Below are positions 15,415 through 24,284 of a DNA stretch of 64,000 bases, piece after piece. A program made the position numbers and the translations under genes. The notes beneath the pieces were generated by a model. It was not told the DNA's origin. It saw only the letters and a program-made list of their open reading frames with translations, and searched no databases. The stretch is from Zoogloea sp. LCSB751 (lineage in GTDB: Bacteria > Pseudomonadota > Gammaproteobacteria > Burkholderiales > Rhodocyclaceae), in assembly GCF_002028455.1 (NCBI RefSeq), contig NZ_MWUM01000002.1:186001-250000 (forward strand). The letters run 5' to 3'. Positions within the stretch are counted from its first letter, which is position 1. The number at the start of each line of letters is the position of its first letter.

Positions 15415-17448
15415 ATGGGCACGGTAAGCGGGCACGGCGACGAATTTCGCACTTCATTGCAGAATGCAATCCTGAATGAAGCGCCGGATGGCATTCTGGT
15501 GGTCGACGAGAACCTTTCCGTCGCGTCGGTTAATGAGCGTTTCTTTCGCGTGTGGAAGATGGCCATGCCGACTGGCGCTCTGGACGAAATACTGGATTCG
15601 CCCCATGACTCGCTCCTTGAACAGGCTATCGTGCGGGTTGCCGATTCCACAGCCTTCCTGGAACGAGTCCATGCGTTGTATGCCAATCCGGAACTGGAAG
15701 ATAGCTGCGATATTCCGCTCAAGGATGGCCGGACGCTGAAGCGGTACTCACGCGCACTACGAAATGAGGATGGGAAGTATCTGGGCCGGGTCTGGTATTT
15801 CCGCGATATCACCGACACTGTCAATTCCCAGCTCGCCTTGCTCGAAAGTGAGATCCGTTACCGCACGGCCTTCCAGACAACCCTTGATGCGATTGCCATC
15901 ACGTCCCTGAAGGAAGGCCGCTACGTAGAGGTAAACCAGGCGTTCGTCGTCATGTCGGGCTATCCCTACGAGGAGATCATCGGCAATACGTCCCTGCAGC
16001 TCAATATTTGGGCTGATCCGGAAGACCGCCGACGATTCAGCCAGAAAATCATCGATGGCGAGAGTCTGCTGAATTTCGAGACGCGTTTCCGGCGCAAGGA
16101 CGGGAGCGAGTTCTGGGGCATCTTCTCGGTCTCGCGCATGGAGGTGGGGGGCGAGCCTTATCTGCTTTCGATTACCCGTGATATCACGTCCCGCAAACAC
16201 GCCGAGGCGGAATTGGCCGAGCACCAGAAGCACCTGGAGCAACTGGTCAAAGAACGTACGGCGGAGCTGTTGGCCGCCAAGGAGGCTGCCGAGGCTGCCA
16301 ATATCGCGAAGAGTGCTTTTCTGGCCAACATCAGTCATGAAATCCGTACGCCGCTGAATGCAATCACCGGCATGGCTTATTTGATTCGCCATGGTGGCTT
16401 GAAAGACGGCCAGTGCGCCCAGATGGACAAACTCGAGGCTGCCGGCGAGCATCTGCTCAGCATCATCAATGCGGTGCTCGAACTTTCCAAGATCGAGGCC
16501 GGCAAGGTCGTGCTGACCGAAGCGCCGCTCCGGATTGAAAGCGTTCTCGGCAATGTCCTGTCGATGCTGAATGAGCGCGCCGATGCCAAGGGGTTGCGAC
16601 TTGAGATCCAGGCGGGCGCGTTGCCGACGGATTTGCTCGGCGATCAGACCGCCTTGCAGCAAGCCCTCCTCAACTATGCCGCCAACGCGCTGAAATTTAC
16701 CGAGGCCGGGCATGTCATCCTGCGTGCCCATGTTGTCGAAGAGGGGGCTGATGACGCCATGCTGCGTTTCGAGGTTGAGGACAGCGGCATCGGTATCGAT
16801 GAGGAAACGCTGCCCAGGTTGTTCTCCGCCTTTGAGCAGGCTGACAACACCACCACGCGCAAATATGGCGGCACCGGTCTTGGCCTGGCGATCACCCGTC
16901 ATCTGGCCGAACTCATGGGGGGGCGCGCCGGTGCCAGCAGTTGTCCCGGGCAGGGCAGTACTTTCTGGTTCACGGCCCGTCTCCACAAGCAGCCGTATGC
17001 GGGTGTCGGGCTGTCGTCACCGGTTGTTGCGAGCCGGGAGATGCTGCCGCTGGCTGAGGGAAAGCGGAATCGTCTGCTGCTGGTCGAGGACGAACCGGTC
17101 AGCCGCGAAGTCGCCATGGCGATTCTCGAAGACGTGGGACTTGTCGTCGATACGGCAGAGAACGGCAAACAGGCGGTGGACCGCGTGGCAGGTCAGGTAT
17201 ATGACGTGATCCTGATGGACATGCAGATGCCCGATATGGACGGACTCGAGGCAACGAGGCGAATACGCAGACTGGAGCAGGGTTGCGACGTGCCGATTGT
17301 GGCGATAACGGCCAATGCTTTCGAGGAGGATCGCGCGCGCTGTCTGGCTGCGGGAATGGACGATTTCATTGCCAAGCCGGTCGAACCGTCCTACTTGCTC
17401 GAAACCGTCGAGCGTTGGTTGCGGGCCAGACGCGTACCGGCGGCCTGA
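15415..17448 (+). CDS. Hybrid histidine kinase with PAS domains
   Basis: 677 aa from MGTVSGHGDEF; an earlier in-frame ATG overlaps the previous gene and precedes non-domain sequence, while GAGGAG lies about 15 bp upstream of the chosen start. Order: PAS (about 10-130), PAS (135-265), coiled linker, HisKA with [12 protein letters not shown] and H308, HATPase with NALKF, DSGIGI and GTGLGLAI, receiver with LMDMQMPDMDG and D602. Kinase and receiver parts are closely similar to those of the upstream kinase, indicating a tandem duplication in which the sensor halves diverged. No transmembrane segment or output domain is visible. Confidence 0.92.
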   Translation: MGTVSGHGDEFRTSLQNAILNEAPDGILVVDENLSVASVNERFFRVWKMAMPTGALDEILDSPHDSLLEQAIVRVADSTAFLERVHALYANPELEDSCDIPLKDGRTLKRYSRALRNEDGKYLGRVWYFRDITDTVNSQLALLESEIRYRTAFQTTLDAIAITSLKEGRYVEVNQAFVVMSGYPYEEIIGNTSLQLNIWADPEDRRRFSQKIIDGESLLNFETRFRRKDGSEFWGIFSVSRMEVGGEPYLLSITRDITSRKHAEAELAEHQKHLEQLVKERTAELLAAKEAAEAANIAKSAFLANISHEIRTPLNAITGMAYLIRHGGLKDGQCAQMDKLEAAGEHLLSIINAVLELSKIEAGKVVLTEAPLRIESVLGNVLSMLNERADAKGLRLEIQAGALPTDLLGDQTALQQALLNYAANALKFTEAGHVILRAHVVEEGADDAMLRFEVEDSGIGIDEETLPRLFSAFEQADNTTTRKYGGTGLGLAITRHLAELMGGRAGASSCPGQGSTFWFTARLHKQPYAGVGLSSPVVASREMLPLAEGKRNRLLLVEDEPVSREVAMAILEDVGLVVDTAENGKQAVDRVAGQVYDVILMDMQMPDMDGLEATRRIRRLEQGCDVPIVAITANAFEEDRARCLAAGMDDFIAKPVEPSYLLETVERWLRARRVPAA

Positions 17449-17452
17449 TTGA

Positions 17453-18082
17453 TCAGGTTTCTTTCTGCGCCCGTGCTTCGAGCTGGCGGCGCGTGGCTTC
17501 ATCCAGTGCCCGCCCGCGCCACGGGATGAGGCCTGGCACGATGCGGCGATAGGCGGCATAGCTGCCGGGGTGGCGGCGCAGGAGGCGCTGTTCTTCGATG
17601 CGGCTGCCGACCACGAGATAGGCACTGATGCATAGCGCGGAGACGAGCCAGGCGGCGCTCATCTCCTGGCTCCAGATGAACACCAGCATCAGGAAATACC
17701 AGGGGTGCCGGACGTAGCAGTGCCAGGGGCTGAAGGTGAGCGGCCAGGTCTCCGTCCGCAGGCCGAGGAAGGCGGGCATCGAGTAGAACTTCAGCGTGTG
17801 AATGAAGCCCAGCAGCGCGGTGGCGCTGAGGCCGTGGCGGAGCCAGCGCAGCCAGACGGGTTCGTCGAACAGCGGTGTGGCGGGCAGGCCGGCCAGGATC
17901 GCGAGCGGTGCGGCCACCGTCACGATGGCGAGGACGTTGAAGGCGAGCCGGGCATGGCGCCCGAACAGGCGTTCGAGGGTGGGGCCGGCGAGCAGGCTGT
18001 GCAGCGCGCCGAAGAGCAGCCAGCTGGCTGCCAGTAGCAGCAGGGAGGGCAGATCGGTGTAGCTCATGTCCGCATGGTGCAT
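17453..18082 (-). CDS. Membrane methyltransferase, isoprenylcysteine-carboxyl/NnrU-like
   Basis: 209 aa with five or six hydrophobic segments (LPSLLLLAASWLLFGAL, NVLAIVTVAAPLAIL, ALLGFIHTLKFY, FLMLVFIWSQ, WLVSALCISAYLVVG). The C-terminal part has YVRHPWYF and GSRIEEQRLLRRHPGSYAAYR, the RHPxY...EE.L....G..Y..Y motif of the ICMT/PEMT/MddA group that binds S-adenosylmethionine at the membrane. The substrate is unknown. Convergent with the second hybrid kinase, 4 bp apart. An alternative start is the ATG at 18067. Confidence 0.75.
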   Translation of the reverse strand: MHHADMSYTDLPSLLLLAASWLLFGALHSLLAGPTLERLFGRHARLAFNVLAIVTVAAPLAILAGLPATPLFDEPVWLRWLRHGLSATALLGFIHTLKFYSMPAFLGLRTETWPLTFSPWHCYVRHPWYFLMLVFIWSQEMSAAWLVSALCISAYLVVGSRIEEQRLLRRHPGSYAAYRRIVPGLIPWRGRALDEATRRQLEARAQKET

Positions 18083-18215
18083 GAGATTCCGTAGCGCTGA
18101 CTACAGGGGCGCGGCAGGTGGGTTGCAGCGGCGACTTTTTGTTATGCTGCCGCTCTCTTTCCGGCCGGCAATGCCGCCGCGCCGGCATAACTATATTTAC
18201 GGAGTGGCGCAGCAG

Positions 18216-18752
18216 ATGGCGTCTTTGCAGGAGCAGTTCTTGAAGGCCGGTCTGGTCGACAAGAAGAAGGCCAAGCAGGTCCACCAGGACAAGGCCCGGC
18301 AGCAGAAGATCGAGCGGCGGACTGGAGCTGAGAGCGTCGATGAGGCGCGCGTGGCGGCCCAGGAGGCCCAGCGCAAGAACGCCGAGCGGGCCCGCGAGCT
18401 CAACGCCCAGCGCGATGCGGCGGCGACCCAGAAGGCGATTGCCGCGCAGATCGTCCAGATGGTGCAGCAGAATCGCCAGCACAAGGGCGGTGGCGACATT
18501 GCCTACAACTTCACCCACGACAACAAGATCAAGCGGGTGTATGTGTCGGCCGCGGTGCGCGACCATATCGTCGCCGGGCATCTGGTGATCATCTGTCGTG
18601 GCGACGTTACCGAGCTGGTGCCCAAGGTCATCGCCGACAAGATCGCCGAGCGTGATCCGTCCATCGTCGTGCAGATCAAGCGTGCCACGACCGAGGTGGA
18701 CGAGAACGATCCGTATGCCGATTTCAAGGTGCCGGACGACCTGATGTGGTGA
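18216..18752 (+). CDS. DUF2058 family protein (YaiL-like)
   Basis: 178 aa from MASLQEQFLKAGLVDKKKAK; the frame opens 50 codons earlier but that part is not family-like and overlaps the divergent gene. The N-terminal half is a charged, Lys/Gln/Ala-rich helix (about 1-95). The C-terminal half has AYNFTHDNKIKRVYVS and DPYADFKVPDDLMW, diagnostic of DUF2058/YaiL. A nucleoprotein or polysome link has been suggested for YaiL; function is not established. Confidence 0.88.
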   Translation: MASLQEQFLKAGLVDKKKAKQVHQDKARQQKIERRTGAESVDEARVAAQEAQRKNAERARELNAQRDAAATQKAIAAQIVQMVQQNRQHKGGGDIAYNFTHDNKIKRVYVSAAVRDHIVAGHLVIICRGDVTELVPKVIADKIAERDPSIVVQIKRATTEVDENDPYADFKVPDDLMW

Positions 18753-18853
18753 CGCCGGGGCCGCGATGCGCGCGGTCTTCCGTGTTGTGCCGGTGAGGCC
18801 GGCGGCCATGGCGGTCGGGTTATGATTGCATCGTCATTTTTCGGGGGCCGGCG

Positions 18854-20212
18854 GTGCGTATCCTCTTGATCGGTTTCGGTAGCGTCGGGCAGGCGCTGCT
18901 GCCCTTGTTGCGTGGGTACTTCGGGCTGTCGCCCGCGAGCATCGAGGCCATTGCCGCCGACGAGCGCGGGCGGCAGGTGGCCGACGCGTTCGGCATCCGG
19001 CTTGAAAACCGGCCGCTCACGCCGGGCAATTATCGCGACCTGCTGCACGGCCGCCTGCGGCCGGGAGACGTGCTGATCAACGTCGCCGTCGATGTGTCGT
19101 CGCTGGCCTTGATCGGCTGGTGCCGCGAGCACGGGGTGCTCTATCTCGACACCTGCGTCGAGCCGTGGGCCGGCGGGTACGCGGCGGCGGACGCGAGCAC
19201 GACCAACCACGCGCTGCGCAACGCCGCGCTGGCAATGCATGCACCCGGCGCGCCGACGGCGGTGATAGCCCACGGGGCCAATCCGGGGCTGGTCAGCCAT
19301 CTGGCCAAGGAAGGGCTGCTGGCGCTGGCGGCCGTCCGGGGTATCCGTGTCGAGACGCGTGCTGCGTGGGCGGCGATGACCTGCGCGCTGGGTGTCCGGG
19401 TCGTCCAGATTGCCGAGCGGGACACCCAGCGCGCCGGCATGATGCGGCCTGCCGGGTGCTTCGACAACACCTGGTCGGTGGACGGTTTCCTGTCCGAAGC
19501 CTGGCAGTGCGCCGAACTCGGCTGGGGCAGCCATGAGCCGTGCCTGCCGCTGGACGCCCACCGGCTGGGGGCGGATGAGTCGGGGGCGATCCACCTGGAT
19601 GCCCACGGTGCCGAGGTCAGGGTGAAGTCCTGGCTGCCGTCCTGCGGCGAACAGGAGGCCTGGCTGATCACCCACCACGAAGCCTTGTCACTTGCCGGGC
19701 TGCTGACCCTGAGGGATGGCGCGGGCAGCCTCGTCCATCGCCCCACCGTCTATTACGCCTATCGGCCGTGTCCCGCGGCGGTCCGTTCCCTTGAGGCCTG
19801 GGTTGCCGCTGGCTTCCCGTCGCCACGCCACAAGCAGGTGCTGGGGGACGCACTGCTGGACGGTTTCGACCAGTTGGGTGTGCTGTTCGTTTTCGATGGC
19901 GGCGCCTACTGGTACGGCTCGACCCTCACTCTGCACGAAGCCCGCGCGCTGGCGCCCCACAACACGGCGACGTCCCTGCCGGTGGTAGCCGGCATCCTTG
20001 GTGCGCTGGACTGGATGCGGGCCCATCCGCGGGCGGGCGTGGTCGAGGCCGAGGCGATGGATCATGCCCGCGTGCTGGCGGTGGCCCGCCCGTACCTGGG
20101 GACGGTGTCCGGTGTGCTGACCGACTGGCAGCCCGGGCCGGCAGGTGAGCTGTCATTCGATAATTTCCGACTGTCGTCGGCCATGAGGAAACGCGAACTT
20201 GAAGCGGTCTAA
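18854..20212 (+). CDS. hss: Homospermidine synthase
   Basis: 452 aa, GTG start. A Rossmann nucleotide-binding start, LLIGFGSVGQALLPLL, is followed by VLINVAVDVSSLALI, YLDTCVEPW and AHGANPGLVSHLAKEGLLALA, the hallmark regions of bacterial homospermidine synthase of the saccharopine-dehydrogenase-like superfamily. It makes sym-homospermidine from two putrescines (or putrescine and spermidine) with NAD+ cofactor cycling. Family length is about 470 aa. It overlaps the next gene by 14 bp, and the following three genes resemble the YgiB-YgiC-YjfL group, one of which is glutathionylspermidine-synthase-like, so the cluster probably concerns polyamine conjugates. Confidence 0.9.
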   Translation: MRILLIGFGSVGQALLPLLRGYFGLSPASIEAIAADERGRQVADAFGIRLENRPLTPGNYRDLLHGRLRPGDVLINVAVDVSSLALIGWCREHGVLYLDTCVEPWAGGYAAADASTTNHALRNAALAMHAPGAPTAVIAHGANPGLVSHLAKEGLLALAAVRGIRVETRAAWAAMTCALGVRVVQIAERDTQRAGMMRPAGCFDNTWSVDGFLSEAWQCAELGWGSHEPCLPLDAHRLGADESGAIHLDAHGAEVRVKSWLPSCGEQEAWLITHHEALSLAGLLTLRDGAGSLVHRPTVYYAYRPCPAAVRSLEAWVAAGFPSPRHKQVLGDALLDGFDQLGVLFVFDGGAYWYGSTLTLHEARALAPHNTATSLPVVAGILGALDWMRAHPRAGVVEAEAMDHARVLAVARPYLGTVSGVLTDWQPGPAGELSFDNFRLSSAMRKRELEAV

Positions 20213-20618
20213 GAAGATTCCCTTGTTGGTGATCGGCACTGCGGGGCTGCTTGCCGGTTGCAGTGGCAGCAGCGACATGCAGGAACTCAAGCAGGATTTC
20301 TACGCCGGCCGGGAGGCCTGTGAGAAGGACTGGGGGAGCGACCCCCGCAACTGCCGCGAGGAGAGCGGTGGCGGCGCAGGGAGCGGGGGCAGCAGCGGGC
20401 GTACCTCCAGTAGCGGCTCGACCTATGCGGGGCCCCGTTATTACTGGGATCGCTCGGCCGGGCACCCGGTCGCAGTCTCCTCGTCGGGAGAGACGCGGGT
20501 GGTCAGTGATTCCTACCTCAGCCGCGGCGCGCCGTCGACGGCGCACGGGACGGTGGTCAGCTCGGTGAGCCGCGGCGGTTTCGGCAGTACCGCCCACGGT
20601 TTCTCGGCGGGAGGCTGA
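20199..20618 (+). CDS. Ser/Gly-rich lipoprotein, YgiB/YjfM (DUF1190)-like
   Basis: 139 aa, TTG start inside the end of hss. Signal LLVIGTAGLLAGCSGSS has a lipobox, LLAGC, so it is a lipoprotein. The rest is of low complexity: a GGGAGSGGSSGRTSSSGS stretch, YYWDRSAGHPV, and a tail with SRGGFGSTAHGFSAGG, similar to the tail of DUF1190 proteins YgiB and YjfM, which end in SxRGGFG. In E. coli these genes also sit next to a glutathionylspermidine-synthase-like gene. Function is unknown. Confidence 0.75.
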   Translation: MKRSKKIPLLVIGTAGLLAGCSGSSDMQELKQDFYAGREACEKDWGSDPRNCREESGGGAGSGGSSGRTSSSGSTYAGPRYYWDRSAGHPVAVSSSGETRVVSDSYLSRGAPSTAHGTVVSSVSRGGFGSTAHGFSAGG

Positions 20619-20623
20619 CGGCG

Positions 20624-21739
20624 ATGGAGCGTCTGCCCATTTCACCTCGCCCCGATTTCGGCCAGCGGCTTGAAGCGGTCGGCCTGTCCTTCCATTCCTG
20701 GGACAACTACTGGAAGGAGGACGTCTGCTACCGCTTCACGGCCGCCCAGGTGGACGAAATCGAGGCCGCCGCACAGGCGCTGCATGCCATGTGTGTGGCC
20801 GCTGCCCGCCGCGCTGTGGCCGACGGGCGTCTGGCCCAGCTGGGTATTCCCGAAGCCTTCCGGAACGCGGTGGCCGATTCCATCGGCCAGGACGAGTTCA
20901 GCCTCTACGGGCGCTTCGACCTGGCCTATGACGGGGTGAATCCGCCGAAGCTGCTGGAGTACAACGCCGACACGCCGACCTCCCTGCTCGAATCGGCGGT
21001 GGCCCAGTGGTACTGGCTGGAGGACTGCCGGCCGGACGCCGACCAGTTCAACTCGCTCCACGAACGCCTGGTGGATCAGTGGAAGCGCCTGCCCGGCGCG
21101 GGTGTGGTCCATCTGGCCTCGCTGCGCGGCAACGAGGAGGACTGGGTGTGCACCACCTACATGCAGGATGTGGTGGTGCAGGCCGGGCGTGAGGCCCGCC
21201 ACATCCATGTCGAGGACATCGGCTGGGATGCTGCGCGTCGACGCTTCGTCGACCTGGATGGCCTGCCCATCGACACCCTGTTCAAGCTCTATCCGTGGGA
21301 ATGGCTGATGCGCGAGGACTTCGGCCGCCACATCGCCGGCAGCGGGACGCGTTTCGTCGAGCCGATCTGGAAGTCGGTGCTGGCCTGCAAGGGGTTGCTG
21401 CCGCTGTTGTGGGAGATGTATCCGGGCCATCCCAACCTGCTGCCGGCCTATTTCGAGCCGGGCCGCCTCCAGTCCTACGCCCGCAAGCCCTTGTATTCCC
21501 GCGAGGGCGCCAATGTGGCGCTCTACGCCGACGGGCGTCTGCTGGCGCAGGATTCCGGGCCCTATGGTGCGGAGGGCTTCGTCTACCAGGGGCTGGCGGC
21601 CATCCCCGAGTTCGACGGCAAGTATCCGGTGCTCGGCGCCTGGATCGTCGGCGGTGAGCCGGCGGGGATGTGCATTCGCGAGGATGTCTCGCCGATCACC
21701 ACCAACATGAGCAACTTCGTGCCCCATTACTTCGAATAA
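20624..21739 (+). CDS. Glutathionylspermidine synthase-family ATP-grasp ligase (YgiC/YjfC-like)
   Basis: 371 aa, close to the 386 aa of E. coli YgiC and YjfC. It starts 5 bp after the lipoprotein gene. FDLAYDGVNPPKLLEYNAD, ETPTSL-like DTPTSLLES and the region WEDC.PDADQFNSLHE match the synthetase domain. The C-terminal part has FVEPIWKSVLACKGLLPLLWEMYPGHPNLLPAY and KYPVLGAWIVGGEPAGMCIRE, the ATP-grasp core. It lacks the amidase domain of E. coli Gsp. It likely forms an amide between a peptide and an amine; the acceptor might be homospermidine given the neighbour. Confidence 0.9.
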   Translation: MERLPISPRPDFGQRLEAVGLSFHSWDNYWKEDVCYRFTAAQVDEIEAAAQALHAMCVAAARRAVADGRLAQLGIPEAFRNAVADSIGQDEFSLYGRFDLAYDGVNPPKLLEYNADTPTSLLESAVAQWYWLEDCRPDADQFNSLHERLVDQWKRLPGAGVVHLASLRGNEEDWVCTTYMQDVVVQAGREARHIHVEDIGWDAARRRFVDLDGLPIDTLFKLYPWEWLMREDFGRHIAGSGTRFVEPIWKSVLACKGLLPLLWEMYPGHPNLLPAYFEPGRLQSYARKPLYSREGANVALYADGRLLAQDSGPYGAEGFVYQGLAAIPEFDGKYPVLGAWIVGGEPAGMCIREDVSPITTNMSNFVPHYFE

Positions 21740-21748
21740 GGACGAGTC

Positions 21749-22126
21749 GTGAGCGCCTTTCTCGCATTCATCAGCTATTTCGCCTCAGCGCTGGTTCTGC
21801 TGGCGGTGTTCGTGGTGGCCTATGTACACCTCACGCCCTACAGGGAGTTCGAACTGATCCGCCGCAACAACCAGGCCGCGGCGATCTCCCTGTCGGGGGC
21901 CATCCTCGGCTTCACCTTTCCGCTGCTGTCGTCGATCTACTACACCCAGAGCCTGCCGGAGATGGCCCTGTGGGCGGCCATCACCGGCGTGGTGCAGTTT
22001 GCCGTGTTCCTGCTCATGCGGAGCCAGGCGGCGCAGATCGAAGCCGGCGACACCGCGCCGGCGATCCTGCTGGCGACGCTGTCGGTCGCCGTGGGGCTGA
22101 TCAACGCGCTGTGCATCAGCCACTAG
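21749..22126 (+). CDS. DUF350 inner-membrane protein (YjfL-like)
   Basis: 125 aa with four hydrophobic segments. Segment 1 is SAFLAFISYFASALVLLAVF, segment 2 is ISLSGAILGFTFPLLSS, then MALWAAITGVVQFAVFLLM and PAILLATLSVAVGLINALC. The YREFELIRRNNQAAAISL motif between segments 1 and 2 is typical of DUF350 (YjfL). GTG start 9 bp after the YgiC-like gene. In many genomes DUF350 is next to YgiC/YjfC-like and YgiB/YjfM-like genes, exactly as here; its function is not known. Confidence 0.88.
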   Translation: MSAFLAFISYFASALVLLAVFVVAYVHLTPYREFELIRRNNQAAAISLSGAILGFTFPLLSSIYYTQSLPEMALWAAITGVVQFAVFLLMRSQAAQIEAGDTAPAILLATLSVAVGLINALCISH

Positions 22127-23334
22127 GGCTTGGTTGTGATGTGCCGGCTCTTCGGCAGCAGGGCCACGACGCTGCCGAGCAGCGGCAGGTAGGCGATGGC
22201 GTGATAGACGGCGTCGATGCTGGTCCGGTCGGCGAGCAGGCCCAGTACCGCGGCGCCCAGGCCACCCATGCCGAAGGCAAAGCCGAAGAAAAGGCCTGAG
22301 ACCATGCCGACCTTGCCGGGCATGAGCTCCTGCGCATAGACCAGGATCGCCGAGAAGGCCGACGACAGCACCAGGCCGATGACGATGGTCAGCACCGTGG
22401 TCCAGAACAGGTCGGCGTGGGGCAGGAGCAGCGCGAAGGGGGCGACGCCGAGGATGGACGCCCAGATCACCGGCTTGCGGCCGACGCGGTCGCCGATCGG
22501 GCCGCCGAGGATCGTGCCGGCCGCCGACGCGAACAGGAAGGCGAACAGGTGCACCTGGGCGCTCTGCACCGACAGGCCGAACTTTTCGATCAGGTAGAAG
22601 GTGTAGAAGCTGCTCAGGCCGGCGATGTAGAAATACTTCGAGAAGATCAGTACGAGCAGGACCGCCACGGCGCCCAGCACGACCTTGCGCGGGTAGGGCG
22701 ACTCCACCGGCGGGCGGCTGCGCCCGCTACCGGCGATGTGGTGGGTGGCGTACCAGCGGCTGACCTGCACCAGCAGCACGATGCCGAGCACCGCGGCGAG
22801 GCCGAACCAGGCCACGCTGTGCTGCCCGAAGGGCACGATGACGGCGGCCGCCACCAGCGGGCCGACGGCGCTGCCGGTGTTGCCGCCGACCTGGAAGACC
22901 GACTGGGCCAGCCCGTGCCGCCCGCCCGAGGCGAGCCGGGCGATGCGTGACGATTCCGGGTGGAAGATCGCCGAGCCGGTGCCGACGCACGCGGCGGCGA
23001 GCAGCACGGCCTCGTAGCTCGGCGCGTAGGCGAGCAGCAGCAGGCCGCACAGGGTGGCTGCCATGCCGAAGGGCAGGGAGTAGGGCTGCGGCTTCTTGTC
23101 GGTGTACAGGCCGATCAGTGGTTGCAGCAGCGAGGCGGTCAGCTGGTAGGTGAGGGTGATCAGGCCGATCTGCCCGAAGCTGAGATGGAAGCTGCCTTTC
23201 AGCAGCGGGTACATGGCGAGGATCAGCGACTGCATCATGTCGTTGATGAAGTGCGAGGTGCTGATGGCCCCGAGGATGCCGAAGGCGGCTTCGCCGTGGC
23301 GCGCCTGCAAGGGCAAGGCGGTGGGTTTCGTCAT
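22123..23334 (-). CDS. fsr: MFS transporter, fosmidomycin-resistance (Fsr) type
   Basis: 403 aa with twelve predicted membrane segments. The N-terminal SHFINDMMQSLILAMYPLLK, GQIGLITLTYQLTASLLQP.IG and the loop GTGSAIFHPESSRIARLASGGRHGLAQSVFQVGGN are hallmarks of Fsr. Fsr exports fosmidomycin and probably other phosphonate- or phenol-like compounds by proton antiport. Convergent with the DUF350 gene (4-bp overlap of ends) and divergent from an AraC regulator 161 bp away, which is its likely regulator. Confidence 0.9.
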   Translation of the reverse strand: MTKPTALPLQARHGEAAFGILGAISTSHFINDMMQSLILAMYPLLKGSFHLSFGQIGLITLTYQLTASLLQPLIGLYTDKKPQPYSLPFGMAATLCGLLLLAYAPSYEAVLLAAACVGTGSAIFHPESSRIARLASGGRHGLAQSVFQVGGNTGSAVGPLVAAAVIVPFGQHSVAWFGLAAVLGIVLLVQVSRWYATHHIAGSGRSRPPVESPYPRKVVLGAVAVLLVLIFSKYFYIAGLSSFYTFYLIEKFGLSVQSAQVHLFAFLFASAAGTILGGPIGDRVGRKPVIWASILGVAPFALLLPHADLFWTTVLTIVIGLVLSSAFSAILVYAQELMPGKVGMVSGLFFGFAFGMGGLGAAVLGLLADRTSIDAVYHAIAYLPLLGSVVALLPKSRHITTKP

Positions 23335-23495
23335 GGTGCGGGCTCTCTGTGCGGTGCCGACCCTCCGTCGATCAGGGGCTGGCTGCGTGTTGGTATGTCT
23401 CGACGTCAGCCGATTCTAGAAATACGATGCATGCCTGTCTCACGCCATTCGGCCGTTGGGTTGCTAGAAAAAGACATTGTTCGATATAGGCCTTC

Positions 23496-24272
23496 ATGAC
23501 GGTGAAACCCCTTTCCGAGGCGCTCGCCGAGATCGACGCCAGCACCGCGCCGGTGAGCTGTCGGGCGACCGACTATCCCGCTGGCTGGGAGGTGGCGCCC
23601 CATGCCCACGGCAAGCACCAGCTGATCTACGCGGTGCATGGCGTGATGGCGGTGAAGGCCGACGCCGGGCAGTGGGTGGTGCCGCCGACGCGGGGCATCT
23701 GGATGCCGGCAGGGATGACCCACGCCATCCAGTGTGTCGGCGTGGTCAATATGCGCAGCCTGTTCATCCTTCCCGGGGCTGTGGCGAGCCTACCGGCTGC
23801 GTCCTGCGTGGTGGGTATCTCGGCCTTGCTGCGCGAGCTGATCCGCGCGGCCGCGGACGTGCAGACGCCCTATGCGTCCAACTCGCGGGACGGCCGCTTG
23901 ATGCGCTTGATGCTCGATGAGCTGCGCACGCTGCCGGTGTTGCCGCTGCACCTGCCAATGCCGCTAGAGCCGCGTCTGCTGGAGATCTGTACGCGCCTGC
24001 AGCAACGCCTGGACGACGTGTCCACGCTGGGCGACTGGGCTGCGCACCTGGGCGTGGACGTCAAGACTATCCAGCGCCTGTTCCAGCGCGAGACCGGCAT
24101 GACCTTCGGTAAATGGCGCCAGCAGGCACGCCTGCTGCGCGCACTGGAGCTGCTTGCCGGTGGCGAGCGCGTTGTCGATATCGCGTTGGCCCTGGGTTAC
24201 GACAGCCCCAGTGCCTTCACCACGATGTTCAAGCGGCAGTTCGGGCAGACGCCGAGCCAGTTCTTCAGCTGA
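23496..24272 (+). CDS. AraC-family regulator with cupin sensor (NimR-like)
   Basis: 258 aa. N-terminal cupin (about 25-110) with APHAHGKHQLIYAVHGVM and PPTRGIWMPAGMTHAI. C-terminal double HTH (about 155-258) with LGDWAAHLGVDVKTIQRLFQ and VVDIALALGYDSPSAFTTMFKRQFGQTPSQF. The layout and wording are close to NimR (YeaM), which controls a divergent MFS pump gene. Here the divergent gene is fsr, so it probably regulates that pump in response to its substrate. Confidence 0.9.
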   Translation: MTVKPLSEALAEIDASTAPVSCRATDYPAGWEVAPHAHGKHQLIYAVHGVMAVKADAGQWVVPPTRGIWMPAGMTHAIQCVGVVNMRSLFILPGAVASLPAASCVVGISALLRELIRAAADVQTPYASNSRDGRLMRLMLDELRTLPVLPLHLPMPLEPRLLEICTRLQQRLDDVSTLGDWAAHLGVDVKTIQRLFQRETGMTFGKWRQQARLLRALELLAGGERVVDIALALGYDSPSAFTTMFKRQFGQTPSQFFS

Positions 24273-24284
24273 GCAGTGCCCGTA

